12,714 nt of DNA from Oceanospirillaceae bacterium UBA2001 (GTDB lineage Bacteria; Pseudomonadota; Gammaproteobacteria; Pseudomonadales; Balneatricaceae). Below, in pieces: positions 1 to 5,233 of this stretch. Both the position numbers and the translations under genes were made by a program. The first letter of the stretch is position 1. Each line of letters starts with the position of its first letter. The notes beneath the pieces are model-generated. The model was given only the letters and a program-made list of their open reading frames with translations. It was not told the origin of the DNA and ran no database searches. Where the stretch lies: the NCBI GenBank assembly GCA_002335115.1, contig DDCR01000169.1, positions 1 to 12,714 of the forward strand, written 5' to 3'.

Positions 1-39
1 TAGTTGAGTGCCTTAGTTGAGTGCGTTAGTTGGATGCCT
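1..39. repeat. 13-bp tandem repeat, three copies, at window edge
   Basis: Three consecutive 13-bp units are visible at 1-13, 14-26 and 27-39. The first reads TAGTTGAGTGCCT. The second differs from it at one position and the third at two. The unit is not a multiple of three and lies outside any open frame, downstream of the carbonic anhydrase stop. The array may continue to the left of the window, so its full copy number is unknown. It looks like a small intergenic minisatellite; no function can be assigned. Confidence 0.75.
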
Positions 40-80
40 TTATATCTTAGCTTTATTAAAAACCCCTTGTTGCATACTGT

Positions 81-710
81 TTATATATCTACTTGATAAA
101 TGTCATCCAAATCTGACAAGCCTTTGTGACTCACATGTAAGTTTTTGATGACACCATCATGAATGCCATAGATCCAGCCATGTATTTCGAGGGGTTGATT
201 TTTTTGCCATGCCGTTTGTACAATTTTACTGTGTGCCAGATTAGCCACTTGCTCAGTCACATTAATTTCACACATGCGACTCAGTCGTGCCTCTTGATTG
301 GGTAAGTCTTGTAATTCAACTCGGTGGCGTAACGCTATATCTTTAACTGACCGCAACCAGTAATCACTGATACCAGCGTTGGTATTTTCCATGGCCACTT
401 TAACGCCACCACATCCGTAATGACCACACACGATAATATGCTCAACTTTTAGCACATCGACTGCAAATTGAATGACTGACTGACAGTTAAAATCAACGTG
501 TTTTACTAAATTTGCTACATTACGATGAACAAAAAGCTCTCCAGGCAGCATGTCAACAATCTCGTTTGCTGGCACGCGACTGTCAGAACAACCAATCCAC
601 AAATACTTAGGAGCTTGTTGCTTCGACAAGGTAGCAAACAACTCAGGTTGTTCTTGGGCCACTTTTTTAGCCCACGCTTGGTTATTGTCTAACAGTTTTT
701 GAATCGCCAT
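81..710 (-). CDS. can: Beta-class carbonic anhydrase
   Basis: This 209-residue cytoplasmic zinc enzyme interconverts CO2 and bicarbonate, supplying bicarbonate to carboxylases. The zinc site of the beta class is complete: Cys41 and the Asp43/Arg45 dyad in GCSDSR, then His97 and Cys100 in CGHYGCGG. Trp38 and Arg63 correspond to residues that form the non-catalytic bicarbonate pocket of type II beta enzymes, so allosteric bicarbonate inhibition is plausible. The length is slightly below the 220 residues of E. coli Can. The ATG at 710 is preceded by a GGGACG ribosome-binding site about 8 nt upstream. The gene is divergent from ygfA across 139 bp and stands alone on its strand. No convincing terminator is visible between its stop and the 13-bp repeats. 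Confidence 0.96.
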   Translation of the reverse strand: MAIQKLLDNNQAWAKKVAQEQPELFATLSKQQAPKYLWIGCSDSRVPANEIVDMLPGELFVHRNVANLVKHVDFNCQSVIQFAVDVLKVEHIIVCGHYGCGGVKVAMENTNAGISDYWLRSVKDIALRHRVELQDLPNQEARLSRMCEINVTEQVANLAHSKIVQTAWQKNQPLEIHGWIYGIHDGVIKNLHVSHKGLSDLDDIYQVDI

Positions 711-737
711 AAAATCGTCCCAATTACCGACATAAAT

Positions 738-765
738 TTAACATTAAAACTCAAAATAATATAAA
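738..765 (+). promoter_or_regulatory. Candidate promoter for ygfA
   Basis: A TTAACA -35-like element (738-743) and a TATAAA -10-like element (760-765) are separated by 16 bp in the AT-rich divergent region between can and ygfA. They would give a leader of about 78 nt. In DNA this AT-rich such matches arise easily, so this is only a suggestion. Confidence 0.3.
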
Positions 766-849
766 AAAACTATTTTTTTAGAGTGATCTAGTGTGTACTA
801 GCAAATAAATCAAAACAAGTCTTTCTTGTGCCAACTGAGACTATGAGCT

Positions 850-1428
850 ATGCCATCTATAGATGAAAAAAAGGGTTTACAACGCATTCAAGCCAAACAT
901 CAAAGAGCTAAAGCATTTGCGTTCAACCCCCGAGCAGGTGAACAAGTCTGCCAACAATTACTCGACTCAAAAAAACTAAAACCCGATCAAATTGTCGCTG
1001 TGTATTGGCCTTTAGGCGATGAACTTGACCCTATGCCACTTCTTAAAAGACTGCATGAGTTAGGCCATCAAACAGTGTTACCAGTAATGCTGGGCGCTGG
1101 AAAACCTTTGCTATTTCGCACGTGGGGACCCAATGATAGCTTAAAGATTGCCCAGTTTGGCACCTATGAACCCTGTGAGGATAAGCATGCCTTAAAGCCT
1201 GACATTATTTTAGCGCCCCTTTTAGCGTTTGACCGTCATGGGTATCGACTTGGCTACGGCGGTGGTTTTTATGACCGCACCATTGAGAACCTGCGTCAAA
1301 TCAAGTCAGTGTCAGTATTTGGTGTCGCTTATGCTGCCCAAGAGATGAATCAAGTCATTAAGGGACCTTTTGACCAGCCCCTAGACGCCGTGGTGACCGA
1401 ACAAGGGGTTATTTCGTTCAACCCTTAG
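850..1428 (+). CDS. ygfA: 5-formyltetrahydrofolate cyclo-ligase
   Basis: This 192-residue cytoplasmic enzyme converts 5-formyl-THF to 5,10-methenyl-THF using ATP, returning a storage or inhibitory folate to the one-carbon pool. The C-terminal signature PLLAFDRHGYRLGYGGGFYDR at about residues 122-142 contains the glycine-rich nucleotide-binding loop of the family, and the N-terminal basic helix and AVYWPLGDELD segment also match. The length is normal. The ATG at 850 is preceded by weak GAG-type signals; the ATG at 843 is out of frame and stops after seven codons. In many gammaproteobacteria 6S RNA lies directly upstream of ygfA. Here the 139-bp gap is too short for it, and can is the neighbour instead. 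The gene converges on the copper chaperone with 10 bp between the stops. Confidence 0.95.
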   Translation: MPSIDEKKGLQRIQAKHQRAKAFAFNPRAGEQVCQQLLDSKKLKPDQIVAVYWPLGDELDPMPLLKRLHELGHQTVLPVMLGAGKPLLFRTWGPNDSLKIAQFGTYEPCEDKHALKPDIILAPLLAFDRHGYRLGYGGGFYDRTIENLRQIKSVSVFGVAYAAQEMNQVIKGPFDQPLDAVVTEQGVISFNP

Positions 1429-1438
1429 CCCAGATAAC

Positions 1439-1885
1439 TCAGGGCATAGAAACCTTTAAAGCGGCGGGTACGGCGACCCACCCAAGACCTTCTATATTAA
1501 ATTCTAAGATCGTTTCGGATTGATTAGACTCCAGAGGCTTAACTCCCATAAGCATCACATGCTTGCCCCCTGGCGCTAAACTTAAGGATGTTCCAGCAGC
1601 AATCACCCAACCATCACTTGCATGGCGCATCTGCATCACTTTATTGACCATGACCATGTCGTGTAATTCTGCCATCTTACTAAAGGGGGTTCTCACTGCG
1701 ATTATTTTGATGTCGTTAGAGGATGTGTTTTCTATGTCTACGTAACCCGCAGACATTTGCATGCCAGGCATGGGCATTTTGACCCAAGTATGAGAGAACA
1801 AAATCTGATCTGTAGCAGATGCATTAACAACAAGGTGAATGGGCAACAGAGCCATGACGACCAACAGTCGTATTATGAGTTTCAT
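1439..1885 (-). CDS. pcuC: Periplasmic copper chaperone, PCu(A)C family
   Basis: This 148-residue secreted protein is of the PCu(A)C (DUF461) family, whose members bind Cu(I) in the periplasm and deliver it to the CuA/CuB centres of cytochrome oxidase. An N-terminal signal peptide (MKLIIRLLVVMALLPIHLVVNASA, cleavage after about residue 24) precedes a small cupredoxin-like domain. The copper motif is present: His in ELHDMVM, a Met ten residues further on in VMQMR, then H-V-M-L-M after 22 residues. This matches the family H-X10-M-X21-H-X-M pattern closely but with one extra residue. An AAGGA ribosome-binding site lies about 10 nt upstream of the ATG at 1885. The gene is not beside sco or oxidase genes. 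The long gap upstream may hold its promoters. The family call is firm; the oxidase role is inferred from the family. Confidence 0.9.
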   Translation of the reverse strand: MKLIIRLLVVMALLPIHLVVNASATDQILFSHTWVKMPMPGMQMSAGYVDIENTSSNDIKIIAVRTPFSKMAELHDMVMVNKVMQMRHASDGWVIAAGTSLSLAPGGKHVMLMGVKPLESNQSETILEFNIEGLGWVAVPAALKVSMP

Positions 1886-1980
1886 TAGAAGATCCTTTTC
1901 GATGATTGAACGATTTTTAAGACGCTAATAATATCAGTTTAAAAAAAAACCATCGATAGGTTAAAGCCCCTATTTACTAA

Positions 1981-1998
1981 ATTTTAGCTCTCTAAAAT
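1981..1998. other. Perfect 7-bp inverted repeat with CTCT loop
   Basis: ATTTTAG and CTAAAAT flank a 4-nt CTCT. On the minus strand it would sit in the 5' leader of pcuC, about 100 nt before the start codon. No T-tract follows on that strand, so it is not a typical terminator. It may be an operator or a leader hairpin. Confidence 0.4.
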
Positions 1999-2033
1999 AC
2001 CAGTAAGCGCCGGTGCTCTAAGGCTCTCTTGCT

Positions 2034-2068
2034 TTATACACATAAGCTGTGGATAAGACTGTGAACAA
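2034..2068. promoter_or_regulatory. Cluster of three DnaA-box-like sites
   Basis: Three 9-mers lie in 35 bp. TTATACACA (2034-2042, plus) fits the relaxed DnaA consensus TTWTNCACA. TGTGGATAA (2048-2056) is the exact reverse complement of the strong box TTATCCACA. TGTGAACAA (2060-2068) is TTGTTCACA on the minus strand, with seven of nine matches. The spacers are 5 and 3 bp. The first box opposes the second, and the second and third point the same way. A weaker 7/9 match (ATGTCCACA) lies at 2235-2243. Binding is predicted from motif only. Confidence 0.6.
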
Positions 2069-2135
2069 ATATTGGAAAAAAGCCTAAAAGCCTATTATAT
2101 CGGCCTTGTTAACAAACTGGTTGTTTTTTAACCAC

Positions 2136-2160
2136 ATTGATTTAATTTAATTATATCAAT
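2136..2160. other. 25-bp AT-rich imperfect palindrome
   Basis: The two 12-bp arms are ATTGATTTAATT and AATTATATCAAT around a single central T, with 11 of 12 positions symmetrical. The stretch is almost pure A/T, so it could be an easily melted element or an operator. It overlaps the extended -10 promoter (2150-2158) and the start of the IHF-like site (2154-2166). Confidence 0.5.
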
Positions 2161-2176
2161 AGGTTATGAATGTCAA
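2150..2176 (-). promoter_or_regulatory. Candidate strong sigma-70 promoter reading toward pcuC
   Basis: On the minus strand a perfect TTGACA (2176-2171) and a perfect extended -10 TGATATAAT (2158-2150) are present. The spacer is only 15 bp instead of 17, but the TGnTATAAT extended -10 can work without an optimal -35. Transcription would start near 2143 and run left across the DnaA boxes into pcuC, giving a leader of about 258 nt. A second isolated TATAAT lies at 2099-2094 on the same strand, without a recognisable -35. Confidence 0.5.
2154..2166 (+). promoter_or_regulatory. IHF-like consensus site
   Basis: TATCAATAGGTTA matches the IHF core WATCAANNNNTTR at every fixed position and is preceded by the A/T tract that IHF sites often carry. 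It lies about 86 bp from the DnaA-box cluster. The predicted DNA bend would sit on top of the candidate minus-strand promoter. The match is by motif only, and AT-rich DNA gives chance matches. Confidence 0.4.
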
Positions 2177-2249
2177 TTGGTTAATTTAAGAAATTTTATA
2201 GGCCATTAGCTTGAATTTATACGTCACTTAATAAATGTCCACAACAGGC

Positions 2250-2280
2250 ACTATAAAATTCAACAAGTTAGCGATGTCAA
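2250..2280 (-). promoter_or_regulatory. Second candidate minus-strand promoter
   Basis: A perfect TTGACA (2280-2275) is followed on the minus strand by TATAGT (2255-2250), five of six matches to the -10 consensus, with a 19-bp spacer. It also points toward pcuC, about 365 nt from its start codon. The long spacer makes it weaker than the element at 2150-2176. Confidence 0.3.
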
Positions 2281-2293
2281 GAATAATTATGCA

Positions 2294-2322
2294 AAAAAAT
2301 GACATAAAAAGACTCATTTTTT
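2294..2322 (-). terminator. Weak A/T-rich hairpin downstream of hprA
   Basis: AAAAAATGA (2294-2302) and TCATTTTTT (2314-2322) form a 9-bp inverted repeat around an 11-nt loop, 36-64 nt past the hprA stop. The 3' arm reads as a U-run in transcripts from either strand, but only two of nine pairs are G-C. It may be a weak bidirectional terminator for the bamC-hprA transcript. Confidence 0.35.
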
Positions 2323-2347
2323 ACGCTTACTATTGACACTTTTTTAA

Positions 2348-2360
2348 AATCAATCACTTA
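2348..2360 (+). promoter_or_regulatory. IHF-like consensus site overlapping hprA stop codon
   Basis: AATCAATCACTTA matches WATCAANNNNTTR at every fixed position and follows a T6A4 tract. It overlaps the last codons of hprA, so part of it is constrained by coding. It could equally be chance. Confidence 0.3.
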
Positions 2361-3311
2361 CAGCTGGCGAATAAAAACTGGACTTGTGGTTAAGCTCAGC
2401 AGGTTCTCTGCTGCTTGATTTAAGATGGTCTGGCGAGCTTGACGACTGGCCCAAGCTGTATGTGGTGTAATAATGAGATTATCTTGATCTAACGCCAATA
2501 GTGGATGATCCTTTGGAGGTGGTTCTTGGGCTAACACATCAATGCCCGCACCTGCGATTTGACCTTCTTCTAAAGCTTTAAGCAATGCTACCTCATTTAC
2601 AATTCCGCCCCGGGCACAGTTGATGACTAATGCCGTATTGGGTAAAGCACATAACTGTGGCCAATCAATTAAGTTGGTAGTGTCCTTAGTTAGCGGGCAA
2701 TGTAATGAGAGAATGTCGACTTGAGGCAACATTTGTTCTAAAGGGATGCGTCCCGCACTGGGTTTCTGCCCCACTCTAGAGGCGATTAGTATGTTCATAC
2801 CAAAGGCACGAGCTAAGTCAGCCACACCCTTGCCAAGATCTCCATAACCGACGATGCCAAGGGTTTTACCTGTTAGGCTTTCGACTGGATAATCTAACAG
2901 GCAAAATTGCTGACTTCGACTCCAATCCCCGTTATTTATAGCCCGTCGATAGTTGAGCATTTTTGTACTCAAGTTAAGCATTAGCATTAAACAATGCTGT
3001 GCCACCGACTCTACGCCATAGGCCCTGCAATTTTGTACACTAATACCCAGTCGTGCGGCTGCGGCTAGATCAATATTATTGACCCCAGTCGCAAGCACAA
3101 TAATGTGCTTAAGTTGAGGCAGTTGATCCAAACAAGAGGCATCCAAAACCACTTTATTAACTAATACAATTTGGGCATGCGCAAGGCGCTTAACGACCTC
3201 ATCAGGTTGGGTGCTCTGATGACAGCATAAATCATGATTCACGGCACTTAGCGGGCTAAAGTCTAAATCGTCTGGGCCTAATGTTTCTGCGTCTAAAAGT
3301 ACTACTTGCAT
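2358..3311 (-). CDS. hprA: D-2-hydroxyacid dehydrogenase, likely hydroxypyruvate reductase (glycerate dehydrogenase)
   Basis: This 317-residue NAD(P)-dependent cytoplasmic enzyme is of the D-isomer-specific 2-hydroxyacid dehydrogenase family. The nucleotide-binding motif GIVGYGDLGKG lies near residue 150. The catalytic triad is visible as Arg in NCARGG, Glu in AQEPPP and His in TPHTAWAS. The PHTAWAS form of the last motif is typical of glycerate/hydroxypyruvate reductases rather than of PdxB, SerA or formate dehydrogenases, so reduction of hydroxypyruvate to D-glycerate is the best guess. The length is normal. The ATG at 3311 lies 25 bp after the bamC stop, with a GGAAG sequence about 12 nt upstream, so the two genes are probably cotranscribed although functionally unrelated. 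The exact substrate cannot be proven from sequence. Confidence 0.9.
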   Translation of the reverse strand: MQVVLLDAETLGPDDLDFSPLSAVNHDLCCHQSTQPDEVVKRLAHAQIVLVNKVVLDASCLDQLPQLKHIIVLATGVNNIDLAAAARLGISVQNCRAYGVESVAQHCLMLMLNLSTKMLNYRRAINNGDWSRSQQFCLLDYPVESLTGKTLGIVGYGDLGKGVADLARAFGMNILIASRVGQKPSAGRIPLEQMLPQVDILSLHCPLTKDTTNLIDWPQLCALPNTALVINCARGGIVNEVALLKALEEGQIAGAGIDVLAQEPPPKDHPLLALDQDNLIITPHTAWASRQARQTILNQAAENLLSLTTSPVFIRQL

Positions 3312-3336
3312 GGCCTAGACTTCCAATGGGGATTAA

Positions 3337-4692
3337 TTAATCGGCTAATGTTTGTTGTAAGCGCCATAGAATTTCTTCTGCATACACATTACGTGCAGGC
3401 TGACCCTGATCATTTAATACTTGGACATAGACACTATTGAGTGTTTCTTCAAAGTGTAACTGGAAAGATCCCATATAAGTGTATTCCCCTGTTTCACTCA
3501 CGTCACCTTGATCATCATCTTCAAACACATAAATCACTTTGCCACCTAACCAAACTTTATAGCCTTTCTTGTCTTCCAGGCTTGTCCCCTTGGCAGCTAT
3601 TTCTGGGTCAGATGAATAAATGGGACGCTCTGCCGTCGTATCTTCGTCTTTGCCACCCAACAGATTGACCTTAACCTTTGTTCCAGGTTCCCTTTTACTA
3701 CCTGAATGTAAATCTTTAAACCATCCCCAAACACCTTCTGATGCAGATTCTGTGGCTTGACTTGAACGCAGGTGACTTGTGTGGGTAAAGTAAATCTTTT
3801 TAGCAATCTCGTCATAACTACCCACATCAAAGGATGCCATAGCCTTAAGTACGTTGGTCAGGGCTTGGTCATAATTCATATTAAGCTGAACTAGGGGCCG
3901 CCCAAATTGGTCTTTACCCAATAAAGGTACTTGGTACAATTTAGTTTCATCCGTTTTTTGCACGACTAACGCTGTTTGGCTGAGGTGGCGCAGTAGTTCA
4001 AAGGTAATCTCTGATTCATTATCTAAAGCGCGGCCAGTAGCTTCCCAATCAATCTCTTTTTGATCCTCAATTTCAAGCTGAGTCAATTGTAAAAAATCCA
4101 AAGACAGCTCAACTCTGTTGGGTGCTATCTCAGTGAGTTCAACTTTCACTCGACCATAAGCAATATCTTCATCAGATTTAGTGAGGCTCCGAATCCAACG
4201 AGCTATAAAATTATCTGAAGGCGCTTTTTCTGAGAGGGAAAACCATTCTGTTTCAACTGCTTGATCACTCGCGTCTTTTTCTATGGCAATACCTTGGTTG
4301 GACCAAAATTGCGCCACATGACCTTGCACCTTAGCTAAGCTACCAGCCACACTAATCCGTTGTTGACTAGCACCCCCTATTAGACGGGCTGAATGACTGC
4401 CTGCTTGAGCAAACACAAAGTCGGGCCTTGGCGCCTCTTCGATGCCTGCGGGGGCACCTGACTGCTGGGCCGCAGGAATGATTAGTAAATCATTTTGAAC
4501 TTGAGCATCATTTAAACCTGCTGGCACACTGATACGATCAATAACTGTAGATTGTGCGTAATCTAAGCTTTTATCCCTGAGAATACTGTCTTGATTATCG
4601 CTAAGAAAGGGAGTCGCGGAGCATGCCGTAAGTAACACAGAGGCCAAAATTAGTGGGAAGATATGCGCTGATGTATAACCTTGTTGTTTCAA
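3337..4692 (-). CDS. bamC: Outer membrane protein assembly factor BamC (lipoprotein)
   Basis: This protein matches the NlpB/DapX (BamC) family, a lipoprotein partner of BamD in the complex that inserts beta-barrel proteins into the outer membrane. It begins with a lipoprotein signal, MKQQGYTSAHIFPLILASVLLTAC, where LTAC is the lipobox and Cys24 the lipidation site. An unstructured BamD-binding-like lead and two alpha/beta domains follow, ending in YAEEILWRLQQTLAD. No ATG is available. The TTG at 4692 has GGA seven nt upstream and a basic N-terminus; a TTG at 4704 would add MDDI and has no ribosome-binding site. At about 451 residues it is clearly longer than E. coli BamC (344), with extra acidic and low-complexity linker sequence. 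It leads hprA in an operon and is divergent from bcp. The usual upstream partner dapA is missing. Confidence 0.85.
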   Translation of the reverse strand: MKQQGYTSAHIFPLILASVLLTACSATPFLSDNQDSILRDKSLDYAQSTVIDRISVPAGLNDAQVQNDLLIIPAAQQSGAPAGIEEAPRPDFVFAQAGSHSARLIGGASQQRISVAGSLAKVQGHVAQFWSNQGIAIEKDASDQAVETEWFSLSEKAPSDNFIARWIRSLTKSDEDIAYGRVKVELTEIAPNRVELSLDFLQLTQLEIEDQKEIDWEATGRALDNESEITFELLRHLSQTALVVQKTDETKLYQVPLLGKDQFGRPLVQLNMNYDQALTNVLKAMASFDVGSYDEIAKKIYFTHTSHLRSSQATESASEGVWGWFKDLHSGSKREPGTKVKVNLLGGKDEDTTAERPIYSSDPEIAAKGTSLEDKKGYKVWLGGKVIYVFEDDDQGDVSETGEYTYMGSFQLHFEETLNSVYVQVLNDQGQPARNVYAEEILWRLQQTLAD

Positions 4693-4704
4693 AATGTCGT
4701 CCAA

Positions 4705-4734
4705 TTGTTTAAGATGGCACCAAACCCCTATGAT
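4705..4734 (+). promoter_or_regulatory. Candidate promoter for bcp
   Basis: TTGTTT (4705-4710) and TATGAT (4729-4734) are separated by 18 bp and would place the transcription start near 4741, about 20 nt before the bcp ATG. The element lies in the 67-bp divergent space shared with bamC. It is a moderate match to sigma-70. Confidence 0.45.
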
Positions 4735-4759
4735 AACACTTTTAACTGAGACTACCCAT

Positions 4760-5233
4760 ATGAGCCTGACTATTGGTCAATTAGTGCCCCCCTTCAAAGC
4801 CCCAGCCACTAGCAATATTGAATTTAATTTAGATCAGTTAAAAGGTCAATTTATAGTGCTCTATTTCTATCCAAAAGATGCAACTCCCGGTTGTACTACA
4901 GAGGGCCATGATTTCAATGCTTTACTCAGTGAGTTTGAACAACTCAATTGTAAAATATTTGGTATTTCTAGAGACACGATAAAAAAGCATGAGTCCTTTA
5001 AAGCCAAACAAGGGTACAATTTTGAACTCATCAGTGATGAGAGCGAAGCCTTGTGCCAGTTATTTGATGTCATTAGGTTGAAAAAACTATACGGCAAAGA
5101 ATACCTGGGCATTGATCGAAGTACTTTTGTTATCAGTCCAGAAGGGATGCTTATGCAAGAGTGGCGTGCGGTCAAAGTAGACCAACACGCTCAGCTTGTA
5201 TTAGATTACCTTAGCCAGTTACCAACTTCTTAG
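4760..5233 (+). CDS. bcp: Thiol peroxidase of the BCP/PrxQ peroxiredoxin family
   Basis: This 157-residue cytoplasmic peroxiredoxin reduces H2O2 and organic hydroperoxides using thioredoxin. The thioredoxin-like fold has the peroxidatic motif YPKDATPGCTTEG with Cys45; Thr42 and Arg123 region residues (IDRSTFVI) complete the active site. E. coli Bcp has its resolving cysteine five residues after the peroxidatic one. Here that position is His50. The only other cysteines are in LNCKIF and EALCQLF, so this may be a one-Cys enzyme or use an atypical resolving cysteine. I chose the ATG at 4760 because MSLTIGQLVPPF is the family start. An upstream in-frame ATG at 4694 would add 22 unrelated residues and overlap both bamC and the promoter. 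The 3' end overlaps the convergent perM by 23 bp. Confidence 0.93.
   Translation: MSLTIGQLVPPFKAPATSNIEFNLDQLKGQFIVLYFYPKDATPGCTTEGHDFNALLSEFEQLNCKIFGISRDTIKKHESFKAKQGYNFELISDESEALCQLFDVIRLKKLYGKEYLGIDRSTFVISPEGMLMQEWRAVKVDQHAQLVLDYLSQLPTS

Larger units (their letters stand above)
1886..2357. other. 472-bp gene-free AT-rich intergenic region with DnaA and IHF-like sites
   Basis: No open frame with a credible start and ribosome-binding site exists here on either strand. The region separates pcuC (transcribed away, leftward) from the 3' end of hprA. It holds a perfect ATTTTAG/CTAAAAT hairpin (1981-1998), a near-palindrome AGCGCCGGTGCT (2005-2016), three DnaA-box-like 9-mers (2034-2068), a direct repeat AAAAGCCT, a TTGTTAACAA palindrome (2106-2115), a 25-bp AT palindrome (2136-2160), two IHF consensus matches (2154-2166 and 2348-2360), minus-strand promoter elements, and an A/T hairpin (2294-2322) downstream of hprA. 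The density of protein-binding motifs suggests a regulatory or replication-control locus rather than degraded coding DNA. Confidence 0.7.

Noticed and set aside
788..801. CTAGTGTGTACTAG palindrome upstream of ygfA, resembling a TrpR operator
   Set aside because: The half-site spacing (6 bp between CTAG cores) differs from the trp operator (4 bp), and ygfA is not a Trp gene. Short palindromes like this arise by chance.
1428..1445. Terminator between ygfA and pcuC
   Set aside because: Only a 4-bp GCCC/GGGC stem with a 10-nt loop and no T-tract on either side.
2289..2336. 15-codon open frame (MQKNDIKRLIFYAYY) in the long gap
   Set aside because: No credible ribosome-binding site, coincides with the A/T hairpin after hprA, and is of a length expected by chance.
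2333..2338. Plus-strand TTGACA near the hprA stop
   Set aside because: No -10-like hexamer 16-18 bp downstream, and it would point antisense into hprA.
1886..2357. Chromosomal replication origin (oriC)
   Set aside because: Only three clustered boxes plus one weak box, few GATC sites, and no dnaA, dnaN, mnmG, mioC or rpmH nearby. A secondary DnaA-binding locus fits better, although GC skew of the whole chromosome would be needed to exclude an origin.
1886..2357. 6S RNA hidden in the large gap
   Set aside because: No long G/C-closed rod pairing the two ends is visible; the region is dominated by A/T tracts.
3441..3668. 75-codon plus-strand frame inside bamC
   Set aside because: Antisense shadow of a well-supported gene, no ribosome-binding site.
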